From Bradyrhizobium roseum (GTDB lineage Bacteria; Pseudomonadota; Alphaproteobacteria; Rhizobiales; Xanthobacteraceae): a DNA stretch of 64,000 nucleotides. Positions 30,967-39,499 of the stretch are shown here, piece by piece. A program made the position numbers and the translations under genes. The stretch covers positions 3,596,001-3,660,000 of the forward strand of contig NZ_CP129212.1 of NCBI RefSeq assembly GCF_030413175.1, given 5' to 3'. Every line of letters starts with the position of its first letter. The stretch's first letter is position 1. A model generated the notes under the pieces. That model worked only from the letters and a program-made list of their open reading frames with translations, was not told the origin of the DNA and searched no databases.

Positions 30967-32043
30967 ATGCGCACCGATCTCTTCGACTTCGAACTCCCCG
31001 CCACGAGCATCGCGCTGCGCCCCGCCAGCCCGCGCGATTCTGCGCGGATGTTGGTGGTGCAGCCCGACGGCGTGTTGCGTGACCGCCGCGTCGCCGATCT
31101 GCCGCAATGGTTGCAGCCGGGCGATCAGCTTGTCGTCAACGACACAAAGGTGATAGCAGCCCAGCTCAAGGGACGCCGCATCGGGCGTGAGACCGAGCCG
31201 AAGATCGAGGCGACGCTGATCAAGCGGCTCGACGGTTCGCGCTGGCAGGCGCTGGTGAAGCCTGCGAAAAAGCTTGCGCCCGGCGACATCGTTCGTTTCG
31301 GCAATGAGGGCAAGGTCTGCCTGCTCGGCCATCTCGATGCAGAAGTCGAGGCCAAGGGCGAGGAGGGGGAGATCACGCTGTCGTTCTCGTTGCACGGGCC
31401 GGCGCTCGACCAAGCCATCGCCGATCTCGGCACGCCGCCGCTGCCGCCCTACATCGCGTCGAAGCGCACGCCTGACGATCGCGACGCGGCCGACTACCAG
31501 ACGATGTTCGCGGCGAACGAGGGCGCCGTCGCGGCGCCGACGGCGGGACTGCACTTCACGCCTGCGCTCGAAGCGACGCTACGCGGTCGTGGCGTCGAGC
31601 TGCATCGCCTGACCTTGCATGTCGGGGCAGGAACCTTCCTGCCGGTCAAAGTGGAAGAAACCTCCGAGCACCGGATGCATGCCGAATGGGGTTCCATCTC
31701 GGCCAAAACGGCGGCGTCCCTGAACGCCGCGCGCGCCAAGGGCGGACGCATCGTTGCGGTCGGCACCACGTCGCTGCGACTTCTGGAAAGCGCTGCCGCC
31801 GAAGACGGGACCATTCAGCCGTTCGCCGGCGAGACTTCGATCTTCATCACGCCGGGCTATCGCTTCCGCGCGGTCGATATTCTGTTGACCAATTTCCATC
31901 TGCCGCGCTCGACGCTGTTCATGCTGGTGTCGGCGTTCTCCGGGCTCGCCGCGATGAAGCAGGCCTATGCGCACGCGATCGCTGCAGGCTACCGGTTCTA
32001 TTCCTACGGCGACGCCTGCCTGCTGTTTCGCGAGTCGCGCTGA
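30967..32043 (+). CDS. queA: S-adenosylmethionine:tRNA ribosyltransferase-isomerase
   Basis: QueA, 358 residues, transfers and rearranges the ribose of AdoMet onto preQ1 in tRNA to make epoxyqueuosine. Family motifs: [11 protein letters not shown] at the start, [44 protein letters not shown], and [17 protein letters not shown] near the C-terminus. It works after Tgt (38147) in the same pathway, though the two genes are 6 kb apart. It follows the palindromic repeats and is ended by the strong downstream structure at 32053. Confidence 0.98.
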   Translation: MRTDLFDFELPATSIALRPASPRDSARMLVVQPDGVLRDRRVADLPQWLQPGDQLVVNDTKVIAAQLKGRRIGRETEPKIEATLIKRLDGSRWQALVKPAKKLAPGDIVRFGNEGKVCLLGHLDAEVEAKGEEGEITLSFSLHGPALDQAIADLGTPPLPPYIASKRTPDDRDAADYQTMFAANEGAVAAPTAGLHFTPALEATLRGRGVELHRLTLHVGAGTFLPVKVEETSEHRMHAEWGSISAKTAASLNAARAKGGRIVAVGTTSLRLLESAAAEDGTIQPFAGETSIFITPGYRFRAVDILLTNFHLPRSTLFMLVSAFSGLAAMKQAYAHAIAAGYRFYSYGDACLLFRESR

Positions 32044-32052
32044 GACGGTACC

Positions 32053-32160
32053 TCAAAAAAAAGCCCGCCATTGAGGCGGGCAAAGGTTGAGGGAGGAAGC
32101 GCTCTGACAATAAAGCGCCAAGGTTTTCTGGGCGATTCGGCCATTTTCGCCTAGATCGTA
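32053..32160 (-). ncRNA. Probable minus-strand small RNA with anti-Shine-Dalgarno motif
   Basis: Read on the minus strand from about 32160: a hairpin with arms GGCGA / TCGCC (32151-32131), a second hairpin GCGCT / AGCGC (32118-32099), then the unpaired UUCCUCCCU (32098-32090), and a terminator GCCCGCC-loop-GGCGGGC followed by eight Us (32081-32055). No minus-strand gene precedes this terminator, and queA lacks a U-tract in its own direction. This layout matches trans-acting rhizobial small RNAs that pair with ribosome-binding sites. The 5' end is a guess. Confidence 0.5.
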
Positions 32161-32296
32161 GTACTACCGGCTCGCCTTGCATCAGCGCTGCCGTTCTCGC
32201 ACGTAAACGCATGACAGTCCGTGAAATTACGTGCGGCGTGCCGTTCCAACGCTTCCCGGTGTCGGATAGGGTGGCCGCGATTATCTGGAGAAGTTT

Positions 32297-33598
32297 ATGA
32301 AAATGTCGGCTGTTTTTGCGCGGATCGTCGCGCTGATCGGCGCCGCTGCGCTGCTGTGGCGCCGCGTTCAGGGCTCCGCGCCTGCGCCGGCCTGGGGCCA
32401 TGCGCCGGCGATACCGGAGGCGAAGCCGCAAGGCGCCATCCCGACGCTGAAAATGCCGACGGCGCAGGGCTGGAGCGACGGGCAAAAGCCGACCGTTGCA
32501 ACCGGGCTCAAGGTCAACGCCTTTGCAAGAGACCTCGACCATCCGCGCTGGATCTACGTCTTGCCAAATGGCGACGTGCTGATCGCGGAATCGACGCAGA
32601 TCGCCGGGCCGCCACGCAGCGTGTTCCACTATGCGATGCAGGCGACGATGCGGCGGGCTGCCGCGCTCGGCGTCAGCGCCAATCGCATCACGGTGTTGCG
32701 GGACCGCGACGGTGACGGCGTGGCGGAGGGCCGCGGCGCTTTCATGGAAGGGCTGAGCCAGCCGTTCGGCATGGCGTTGGTCGGCGACACCTTCTATGTC
32801 GGCAACACGGACGGCGTGGTCGCCTTTCCGTACGTCGCTGGCGCGGACCGCATCACCGCCGAGGGACGAAAGCTCGTCGCGTTCAAGCCCAATGGCCACT
32901 GGACGCGCAGCCTGCTGCCGAGCGCGGACGGCAAAAAACTCTATGCCGGCGTTGGCTCGCTCAGCAACATCGCCGAGATGGGCATGGAGGTGGAGGAAGG
33001 CCGCGCTGCGATCTATGAGCTCGATCTGGCTGCGGGCACGAGCCGCATCTTCGCAGGCGGGCTCCGTAACGCCGTGGGAATGGCATGGGAGCCCAGGACC
33101 GGCGTGCTCTGGACCGTCGTCAACGAGCGCGACGGCCTCGGCGACGAGACGCCGCCGGACTATCTGACCTCGGTGCGCGACGGCGGCTTCTACGGCTGGC
33201 CCTATTGCTACTGGGGACAGACGGTAGACGACCGCGTGCCGCAGGATGCGGCCATGGTCGCGAAAGCGATCCAGCCGGACTACGCGCTCGGCGGGCATAC
33301 CGCTTCGCTCGGCCTGTGCTGGATGCCGGCAGGTACGCTTCCCGGTTTTCCCGACGGCATGGTGATCGGCCAGCACGGCTCCTGGAATCGCAGCAAATTG
33401 AGCGGCTACGCCGTCGTGTTCGTGCCGTTCGAGAACGGCCGTCCCTCGGGTCCGCCGCGGGATATTTTGACGGGCTTCCTGGCAACCGACGAGAAGGTTT
33501 CCTACGGACGGCCGGTCGGCGTTACGCTCGGCCCCGACCGCTCGTTGCTGGTGGCGGATGATGTCGGCAACGTCATTTGGCGCGTGACGGGGGCGTAA
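32297..33598 (+). CDS. PQQ-dependent sugar (sorbosone-type) dehydrogenase
   Basis: A 433-residue exported six-bladed propeller. After a signal or anchor peptide (FARIVALIGAAALLW), the domain begins with GLKVNAFARDLDHPRWIYVLPNGDVLIAEST. RDRDGDGVAE resembles a calcium-binding loop, and AGGLRNAVGMAWEP, YGWPYCYWG and GQHGSWNRSKLSGYAVVFVPF are typical of the soluble glucose / L-sorbosone dehydrogenase family. It would oxidise a sugar in the periplasm with PQQ. Start ATG 32297 follows GGAGAAG. The substrate is not determined, and no PQQ-synthesis genes are in the window. Confidence 0.85.
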   Translation: MKMSAVFARIVALIGAAALLWRRVQGSAPAPAWGHAPAIPEAKPQGAIPTLKMPTAQGWSDGQKPTVATGLKVNAFARDLDHPRWIYVLPNGDVLIAESTQIAGPPRSVFHYAMQATMRRAAALGVSANRITVLRDRDGDGVAEGRGAFMEGLSQPFGMALVGDTFYVGNTDGVVAFPYVAGADRITAEGRKLVAFKPNGHWTRSLLPSADGKKLYAGVGSLSNIAEMGMEVEEGRAAIYELDLAAGTSRIFAGGLRNAVGMAWEPRTGVLWTVVNERDGLGDETPPDYLTSVRDGGFYGWPYCYWGQTVDDRVPQDAAMVAKAIQPDYALGGHTASLGLCWMPAGTLPGFPDGMVIGQHGSWNRSKLSGYAVVFVPFENGRPSGPPRDILTGFLATDEKVSYGRPVGVTLGPDRSLLVADDVGNVIWRVTGA

Positions 33599-33718
33599 CA
33601 GCGCGGGTGCTGCAGGGTGGGAAGGCGCAATTCGCCGTGCCCACCCACGTGCAGCGAGATCGGTGAGAGTTGGTAGGCACGTCGCTTGCGCTCCTTTGCC
33701 TACCCTACGATTCCTGTA

Positions 33719-34744
33719 CTACGCCATCGCCGGCTGCGGCAACAGCTCCGCGATCTGGATCGCGTTCAGCGCCGCGCCTTTCAGGAGCTGATCGGCCGAC
33801 ACGAACATCGAAATCGAGTGGCCTGAGGCGTCGCTGAGATCGTTGCGGATGCGGCCGACCAAAACGTCATCCTGTCCTGATGCGTCAATCGGCATCGGGA
33901 AGTAGTTTTTGGCGCGGTCGTCGACGATCCTGACGCCCGGCGCGTTGGCCAGGATGGCGCGCACCTCGTGCTCTGTGATCGGCTTCTCGCATTCGAAGGT
34001 GATCGCCTCGCAATGGGCGCGCAGCACCGGCACGCGGACGCAGGTGACGCCGATCGCGATCTGCTCATCCTCAAAAATCTTTCGCGTTTCCTTGATGACC
34101 TTCGTCTCTTCGTCGTTGTAGCCGGTCTCGGGATCGATCGCGGTATTGTGGCTGAAGACGTTGAAGGCGTAGGGCAGCGGGATCACCTTGGGCGCGAACG
34201 GCCGGCCGTCGAGATAGGCGCGGGTCGATTCCACCAGCTCTTCCATAGCCGCCGCGCCGGCGCCACTCGCCGCCTGATAGGTCGACAGGATCACCCGCTT
34301 GATGCGGTTGGCCTTGTGGATCGGCCACAGCGGCACCAGCGCCGTGATCGCCGAGCAGTTCGGATTGGCGATGATGCCCTTGTGGTCGCGGATGCGGCCG
34401 GCGTTGATCTCCGGGATCACCAGCGGCACGTTCGGGTCCATCCGGAACGCCGAGGAATTATCGACCACCACCGCGCCCGCCTTTACCGCTGCAGGCGCGA
34501 ACTTGCGCGAAATGCCGCCGCCGGCCGAGAACAGCGCGATGTCGACGCCCTCGAACGACCGTTCGGTGAGCTCTTCGATGACGACCTTCTTGCCGCGGAA
34601 ATCGATGGTCTTGCCGGCCGAGCGGGCGCTGGCGAGCGCCTTGAGCCTGCGGACCGGGAAGGCGCGCCGGTCCATGGTGGCGATGAATTCGGCGCCGACT
34701 GCGCCGGTCACGCCGACGATGGCAACAACGGGTTCGTAGCTCAC
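33719..34744 (-). CDS. asd: Aspartate-semialdehyde dehydrogenase
   Basis: Asd, 341 residues, reduces aspartyl phosphate to aspartate semialdehyde, the branch point for lysine, threonine, methionine, isoleucine and diaminopimelate. The NADP loop is VGVTGAVG. The catalytic cysteine is in ANPNCSAI near residue 128, with AASGAGAAAM nearby, and VRVPVLRAHCEAI contains the catalytic His. I prefer the GTG 34744 start (GAGGA 8 bases upstream) over ATG 34765, which has no ribosome-binding site and lies right after a terminator. A leader peptide and terminator upstream indicate attenuation. Confidence 0.96.
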   Translation of the reverse strand: MSYEPVVAIVGVTGAVGAEFIATMDRRAFPVRRLKALASARSAGKTIDFRGKKVVIEELTERSFEGVDIALFSAGGGISRKFAPAAVKAGAVVVDNSSAFRMDPNVPLVIPEINAGRIRDHKGIIANPNCSAITALVPLWPIHKANRIKRVILSTYQAASGAGAAAMEELVESTRAYLDGRPFAPKVIPLPYAFNVFSHNTAIDPETGYNDEETKVIKETRKIFEDEQIAIGVTCVRVPVLRAHCEAITFECEKPITEHEVRAILANAPGVRIVDDRAKNYFPMPIDASGQDDVLVGRIRNDLSDASGHSISMFVSADQLLKGAALNAIQIAELLPQPAMA

Positions 34745-34777
34745 GGGTCTGTCCTCTGTTTGCATAATGCGGGCAAT

Positions 34778-34807
34778 AAAAAAGCCCCGGTCCTTTTCAG
34801 GCGGGGC
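34778..34807 (-). terminator. Attenuator terminator upstream of asd
   Basis: On the minus strand, GCCCCG-loop-CGGGGC followed by TTTTTTATT. It lies between the leader peptide and asd. A stretch of the leader, CGGGGGCTC, can pair with the 5' arm AGCCCC, offering an alternative antiterminator fold. Confidence 0.8.
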
Positions 34808-34834
34808 TTCGGTTCAGATGATGCGTTCGTTCGA

Positions 34835-34906
34835 CTACGCGCGCACGGCTCCCGAGCCCCCGGAGGGTGCTTTGGTTTTCGTGATCGTTTTGGTCGAGAT
34901 CGGCAT
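34835..34906 (-). CDS. Leader peptide of the asd attenuator (thrL-like)
   Basis: A 23-codon open frame on the minus strand that begins MPISTKTITKTK and ends in a Gly/Ser-rich tail and TAG. Four Thr, three Lys and two Ile codons sit within the first 12 codons; these are end products of the pathway that Asd feeds. E. coli thrL has a similar Thr/Ile run followed by GNGAG. The frame stops 28 bases before the terminator hairpin, as required for ribosome-controlled attenuation. The ribosome-binding site is weak, which is the main doubt. Confidence 0.65.
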   Translation of the reverse strand: MPISTKTITKTKAPSGGSGAVRA

Positions 34907-34992
34907 GGCGCGGACTTATGCGGCAGCTTGGGGACGTCGTCAACCGGTTTCGGCCTTATCCGCGGGCTGCAACGGTGGCCGGACGAGGCTCG

Positions 34993-35613
34993 TCATCGCC
35001 GCCTTGCGACGCCCGGAGGCTCGAGGATCACTTCCTTGAGGTCACTGCCGCTCATGACGACGATCGCGAAGCTCAGCCGGCTGCGTTCGCGGATCAGGCC
35101 GCCGCTGATGGCCTTGCCGGCCGCCGCCTGCTCGGCCAGGCGGACGGCATCCGCCAAGCGGTGCCGGATCGTCTTGAGAGCAACGAGGTTGCTGCGGTCC
35201 CCGGCATCGAGTTCCTTCAGGGGCAGGGCGGCTTCGCCACCGACGATCTTGCCAGTCGTAGCGTCGATGGTGTGTTGCCAGATGCGGTCGTGGTGAAGGG
35301 TCTTTACCCGGTAGACCGGTGAATCCGGCGTGCCGTCGAAGCTGACATCGGCGGCGATTGCGCCGGCATGCCTGGCCTCGGCGATCGCCATCGCCTGGCT
35401 GAGCGAGATCGCCGAGCCACGGAAGAGCTCAAGCTCGCGGTTGACCGCCTGCCGGTCGGATGCCGCGCTCTCCTCGGCCTCATTGCGGAGCGAGGCTGGC
35501 TCGCCGGTCTGCGACGCGTTGGCAGAGACGGGGGCAGGCAGGATGATCGCCACCAGGACGATTGCGAGCAACTGTCTCCAACATCCCGGCGCGCGCATGT
35601 TTGCCGTCTCCAT
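34993..35613 (-). CDS. Secreted PepSY-domain protein (two PepSY units)
   Basis: A 206-residue exported protein. The signal peptide is WRQLLAIVLVAIILPAPVSA. The first PepSY unit covers about residues 65-125 (ISLSQAMAIAEARHAGAIAADVSFDG...YRVKTLHHDRIWQHTIDATTGKIVG). The second, about 145-200, includes LADAVRLAEQAAAGKAISGGL. PepSY proteins often act as inhibitors or sensors in the periplasm. A long palindrome 178 bases upstream (35791-35823) matches another at the patatin gene and probably binds the TetR encoded between them. Confidence 0.8.
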   Translation of the reverse strand: METANMRAPGCWRQLLAIVLVAIILPAPVSANASQTGEPASLRNEAEESAASDRQAVNRELELFRGSAISLSQAMAIAEARHAGAIAADVSFDGTPDSPVYRVKTLHHDRIWQHTIDATTGKIVGGEAALPLKELDAGDRSNLVALKTIRHRLADAVRLAEQAAAGKAISGGLIRERSRLSFAIVVMSGSDLKEVILEPPGVARRR

Positions 35614-35790
35614 CCTTGAGCCTGTCTCTGCCGGCGGACGGGCCGGATCGTCTTGAAGGAAGCGCGGCCGACCCTTTGGAGGCCTACGGGTCGGCCGCGG
35701 ATCGCCGCAAACGGGCTATACCGCCGTTTGCGGCGATCGAAGCGGCCTGCAGGCCCGCCGGGACTACGGAAAGCGGGCACGCACTTCGCT

Positions 35791-35823
35791 CATAACAAAA
35801 CCATACCGTATCGTTTTGTTATG
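35791..35823. promoter_or_regulatory. Palindromic TetR-type operator, copy 1
   Basis: Arms CATAACAAAAC and GTTTTGTTATG flank the core ATACCGTAT with one base on each side, a perfect 33-base palindrome centred at 35807. It lies between the 3' end of the TetR gene and the PepSY gene. The 21-base core is repeated at 37999-38019. Confidence 0.75.
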
Positions 35824-35877
35824 GTCAACGATGCTGCCGTGCCGTATCGCGCGTGAAACTCCGTTCTCACGGAATTG

Positions 35878-36654
35878 TCAGCGGGACAGGCGCCGCCGAA
35901 TGGTTCCTTTGGGGAGGGATTGAACGCGGCTCGATGGTCCAAGCGCACCGGCCAGGAACAGCCGGATCGCCAGGCGCATGCGTTTCTCGGCGGACTTCAT
36001 CTCCAGCGGTGTTCCGAACGTCGCCATCCGGTGCGTGTGACCGACGACCACGTCGAGAAAGACCTCGGCCGCGATGCCGGTATCCTCGACGTCCATCGCG
36101 CCTTGTGCGACCAATTTATCAAAGAAGCGCGCGGTGGTAGCAACGGCCTTCATCCAGCCTTCCTCCTTGCCAAGCTTGGCAATGTCGGGAAAGTTGATGG
36201 CTTGTGACGTCATCATGCGGCTGAACGCGACGGCATCGGGTCCGCAGGTGAATGTCAGCATTTCGCGCCCGACCTCGATCAGGCGCTGCTCGACCGAAAT
36301 GTCCGAGGAACGCGTGATCTGCGCCTCCGCCGCTTCAGCAAGCGGCGCAAGCCAGCGCGCAATCTCGCGCCTCAGCACCTCCGCAAACAGCCCGCGCTTG
36401 TCGCCATAGCGCGCATAGACGGTGGGCTTGCTGACCCGGGCGGCTTCCGCAACCGCATCAAGCGATGTCGCATCGTAGCCCCGGTCCAGGAAAAGACGGG
36501 TGGCAACTTCGATCAGCCGCTGATCGCGCTCGATGGCTGCGCTTTTCGTCGGCCGGCCGCCGCGCGATTTTGGAATGTCTCGTTTTGCCGGTCTGGCCTT
36601 GGTCGCAGTTAATCCCATGCCCAATGATTCCTGCGCGGTCGCGATATCGGTCAT
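35878..36654 (-). CDS. TetR/AcrR-family transcriptional regulator
   Basis: A 258-residue repressor. The DNA-binding region is about residues 45-90: RLIEVATRLFLDRGYDATSLDAVAEAARVSKPTVYARYGDKRGLFAEVL. An unusual basic, Pro-rich stretch precedes it. The C-terminal ligand domain spans 110-240. Two starts are possible (36654 or 36705); I prefer the shorter. It lies in the same direction as the patatin gene (90 bases), and matched palindromes stand upstream of that gene and upstream of the PepSY gene. I infer it represses both units. Confidence 0.9.
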   Translation of the reverse strand: MTDIATAQESLGMGLTATKARPAKRDIPKSRGGRPTKSAAIERDQRLIEVATRLFLDRGYDATSLDAVAEAARVSKPTVYARYGDKRGLFAEVLRREIARWLAPLAEAAEAQITRSSDISVEQRLIEVGREMLTFTCGPDAVAFSRMMTSQAINFPDIAKLGKEEGWMKAVATTARFFDKLVAQGAMDVEDTGIAAEVFLDVVVGHTHRMATFGTPLEMKSAEKRMRLAIRLFLAGALGPSSRVQSLPKGTIRRRLSR

Positions 36655-36743
36655 TGCTCTATACCGCGCAGTAGAAGGGGCGTCGAATCTGGCCGAATTG
36701 GCCATATCGGCGGCGGCCCAGGCAGGTCGTCATCCGGCGAGGC

Positions 36744-37922
36744 TCACGGCACCGTCGAGGTCCAGGCCCGGCCCGACGCAGCCTTCTCATAGCCATGCTG
36801 ATAAAGGGCACGCATGTAGGCGGTGTCGAATCCCTCTGAAGACGACGCCGGATAGTCGCGCTCAATATAGGACAGGTGGAAGCCCCATCGATTGCGCTTG
36901 GCGAAATCGTAGGTGGAGAAGATCACCGAGCGCGTCTGCGACTGGGTGATCGACGACAGGCTGCGTGAAGCGACATCGAGCGTGCTGTTGGATACGAGCT
37001 CAAACGTTCGTTCCAGCTTCTTGTTGACGAGAATGTAGATGTTCATCCGGCTGTTTCCGGGCAGACGGCCCTGGAAGAGCAGGGCATCGGGCAGCGTCAG
37101 GACCGGCGCGGTTACGCCGCCGTCGACATGCATCTCCTCAAAGCGCCGGCCCTTGCCCTCGGCTTCGATCAGGATGGGCGGGAACACCAGCGGAATGCTG
37201 GCGGAGGCCGCCATCACGTCGCGAAACAGGCGCAGCGCCTCAGGCGAACCGACCGCGGCGATTTTCCCCATGTCCCAAACGACCGTGCGCTGGGTGTCGA
37301 GATCGGTCGTCACCACGAGCAGTTTTCGGCCTTTGGCATTTTCGCGTGCGACGGCGGCCAGGATCTCCGGCCCGACATAGCGGGCCACCAGCTCGCGCAG
37401 CCGCTTGTTGCCGAACAGGCCGGATCCGAACAGCACGCGGATGATGCTGGGATCATCGAGCAGGCTCGAAGCGATGCCGCTGGTGTAGACCTCCCTCAGC
37501 GTGTCGTCATATTGCGACCCGAGAAACGCAAAAGGCGCGATCAGGCCGCCGGTGCTGACGCCTGAAACGACCGAGAAGGCCGGGCGGTTGCCGGCCGCGG
37601 TCCAGCCATTCAAGACGCCCACGCCATAGGCGCCATCGGCGCCGCCGCCGGAGAGCGCGAGATAGGTCTTGTTTGGGGAAAGGTCGTCCTTTTCGAAACG
37701 GAATTTCGTGATGGGTTCGTCGGCGTAGCGCCGCAGGCCGTCGAGTTCGAGCACGCGGGAGCTACCGGCATCCGCGGCGGTGTAAGGCGTCCGCGGCAGG
37801 GACGTGCAGGCGGCCAGGGCGAGGCTGCACATCACGACGGCCGACCTGAGCAGGTGTGAGCCTGCGCCTCTGATCCGGTTGTCAGAGAGGATTGATCCAG
37901 TCAGGAAAGAGAGGGAGAGCAT
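36744..37922 (-). CDS. Patatin-like phospholipase lipoprotein
   Basis: A 392-residue protein anchored by a lipobox (SLALAACTS). The patatin fold has the oxyanion loop SGGGADGAYG near residue 90, the nucleophile elbow SGVSTGG near 120, and the catalytic Asp in HVDGGVTAP near 265. It likely hydrolyses acyl esters of phospholipids at the membrane. The ATG 37922 lacks a good ribosome-binding site, so a later start is possible. It is the first gene of the unit with the TetR regulator, and a matching palindrome lies 75 bases upstream. Confidence 0.9.
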   Translation of the reverse strand: MLSLSFLTGSILSDNRIRGAGSHLLRSAVVMCSLALAACTSLPRTPYTAADAGSSRVLELDGLRRYADEPITKFRFEKDDLSPNKTYLALSGGGADGAYGVGVLNGWTAAGNRPAFSVVSGVSTGGLIAPFAFLGSQYDDTLREVYTSGIASSLLDDPSIIRVLFGSGLFGNKRLRELVARYVGPEILAAVARENAKGRKLLVVTTDLDTQRTVVWDMGKIAAVGSPEALRLFRDVMAASASIPLVFPPILIEAEGKGRRFEEMHVDGGVTAPVLTLPDALLFQGRLPGNSRMNIYILVNKKLERTFELVSNSTLDVASRSLSSITQSQTRSVIFSTYDFAKRNRWGFHLSYIERDYPASSSEGFDTAYMRALYQHGYEKAASGRAWTSTVP

Positions 37923-37996
37923 TCGCCGTCAGTCACCGTACACGTGCACTTGCCGCCGCCGGGCGCTTCGCCAGCGGCGTTCTACGTTGCACGTTC

Positions 37997-38021
37997 ATAA
38001 AACTATACGGTATCGTTTTAT
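37997..38021. promoter_or_regulatory. Palindromic TetR-type operator, copy 2
   Basis: ATAAAAC and GTTTTAT arms flank ATACGGTAT with one base on each side, centred at 38009. The core is the reverse complement of copy 1 (ATACCGTAT). It lies between patatin (minus) and tgt (plus) and could affect either promoter; patatin is the closer start. Confidence 0.75.
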
Positions 38022-38146
38022 TTAACAAGCTGGAGGCTGGAGGGCTCTGGGGCGGCTCAATTGTGTCCGGCGTAGGGCGCGTCGCTGCCCGGAACGCGCC
38101 CACTAGGCGGTTGATTGACCGTTCCCGGCACGCAATAAGCAGCGCC

Positions 38147-39280
38147 ATGAGCCTCCCCAACCATTTCGAATTGCTCGCCACCGACGGCACCGCCCGCGCC
38201 GGTCGCCTGACCACCCCGCATGGGGTGGTGCGGACGCCGGCTTTCATGCCGGTCGGCACTGCCGGCGCGATGAAAGGCATGCACTGGCGCGAGGTGCGCG
38301 ATGCGGGCGCCGACATCGTGCTCGGCAATACCTATCACCTGATGCTGCGTCCGGGCGCCGAACGGATCGCCGCGCTCGGCGGCCTGCAGAGGTTCACCGG
38401 CTGGAATGGGCCGATGCTGACGGATTCCGGCGGCTTCCAGGTGATGTCGCTGTCGGAACTGCGCAAGGTCACCGAGAAGGCCGTGACCTTTCGTTCGCAT
38501 ATCGATGGCGCCAAGGTCGAGCTTTCACCGGAGCGTTCGATCGAGGTGCAGCGGCTCCTGGGTTCCGACATCGCGATGCAGATGGATGAGTGCGTACGGC
38601 TGCCGGCTTCGCGCGACGACATCGAGCGCGCGATGCGGCTGTCGCTGCGCTGGGCAGAGCGCAGCAAGCGCGCGTTCGAGAGCGCGCCCGAAGGCTTCAT
38701 GCTGTTCGGCATCGTGCAGGGCGGCGATATTCCCGAGATGCGCTACATCAGCGCGCGCGGATCGGTCGACATCGGCTTCCACGGCTATGCGATCGGTGGG
38801 CTTGCGGTCGGCGAGCCGCAGGCGGTGATGCTTGCGATGGTCGAGGAAACCGCGCCGGCGCTTCCGACGGATCGTCCGCGCTATCTGATGGGCGTCGGCA
38901 CGCCGGAGGATCTGCTGGAAAGCGTGGCGCGCGGCATCGACATGTTCGATTGCGTGATGCCGACCCGCAACGGGCGCCACGGCATGGCGTTCACCCGCCA
39001 CGGCCAGATCAACCTGCGCAACGCCCGCCACGCCGACGATCCGCGGCCACTCGACGAGGAGAGCGACTGGCCGTCGGCGCGCGATATCTCACGCGCCTAT
39101 CTGCATCATCTGGTGCGGTCGGGAGAAACGCTCGGCGCGATGCTGCTGTCGGAAATCAACGTCGCGTATTACCAGCACCTGATGCAGGGCATGCGCGAAG
39201 CGATTTCAAATGGAACGTTCGAGACGTTCAAAACGAAAACGCGCGCCCAATGGGCGCGCGGAGATATCCCACCGAGATAG
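38147..39280 (+). CDS. tgt: tRNA-guanine transglycosylase (zinc cysteines missing)
   Basis: Tgt, 377 residues, swaps the wobble guanine of certain tRNAs for preQ1 in queuosine synthesis. Catalytic elements are intact: MLTDSGGFQVMSL with Asp93, the nucleophile Asp in FDCVMPTRNGRHG and the substrate-binding GGLAVGE. The zinc site is altered. E. coli has Cys302, Cys304 and Cys307 within DCDCYTC; here the same stretch reads ESDWPSA (Ser306, Trp308, Ala311). SRAYLHH follows as in the family. ATG 38147 is preferred over the long upstream frame. QueA is encoded at 30967. Confidence 0.95.
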   Translation: MSLPNHFELLATDGTARAGRLTTPHGVVRTPAFMPVGTAGAMKGMHWREVRDAGADIVLGNTYHLMLRPGAERIAALGGLQRFTGWNGPMLTDSGGFQVMSLSELRKVTEKAVTFRSHIDGAKVELSPERSIEVQRLLGSDIAMQMDECVRLPASRDDIERAMRLSLRWAERSKRAFESAPEGFMLFGIVQGGDIPEMRYISARGSVDIGFHGYAIGGLAVGEPQAVMLAMVEETAPALPTDRPRYLMGVGTPEDLLESVARGIDMFDCVMPTRNGRHGMAFTRHGQINLRNARHADDPRPLDEESDWPSARDISRAYLHHLVRSGETLGAMLLSEINVAYYQHLMQGMREAISNGTFETFKTKTRAQWARGDIPPR

Positions 39281-39283
39281 ACC

Positions 39284-39499
39284 TCAGTTGCAGGCGAACC
39301 TTTTGACCGAATGCTTGGTCACGAAGCCGTAACCGCAGGTATCGCAGGTCCAGAGATAACTGATCGCGTTGTCGGTGAGGTAGGCCGACGCTTCCGCCGC
39401 GACCATGGTATCCGCACATACAGGGCAGGTCGGCAGATCACATCCGCGTGGATCGGGCCGAGACGTTAGGGTCGACTGGGCTTCAGCAATTGCTGACAT
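39284..39499 (-). CDS. Small zinc-ribbon protein
   Basis: A 71-residue protein. The start at 39499 has a perfect AAAGGAGG ribosome-binding site. Two CxxC pairs, CPVCADT and CDTCGYG, separated by about 27 residues, form a likely zinc ribbon. The sequence between them, AYLTDNAISYLWTC, is hydrophobic. The function is unknown; such mini zinc-ribbon proteins are common in Bradyrhizobium and may bind nucleic acid or a protein partner. It is convergent with tgt with a 3-base gap. Confidence 0.72.
   Translation of the reverse strand: MSAIAEAQSTLTSRPDPRGCDLPTCPVCADTMVAAEASAYLTDNAISYLWTCDTCGYGFVTKHSVKRFACN

Noticed and set aside
31919..33376. 485-codon minus-strand frame spanning queA end and PQQ dehydrogenase
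   Set aside because: Antisense composition and it runs through the sRNA terminator; no protein motif.
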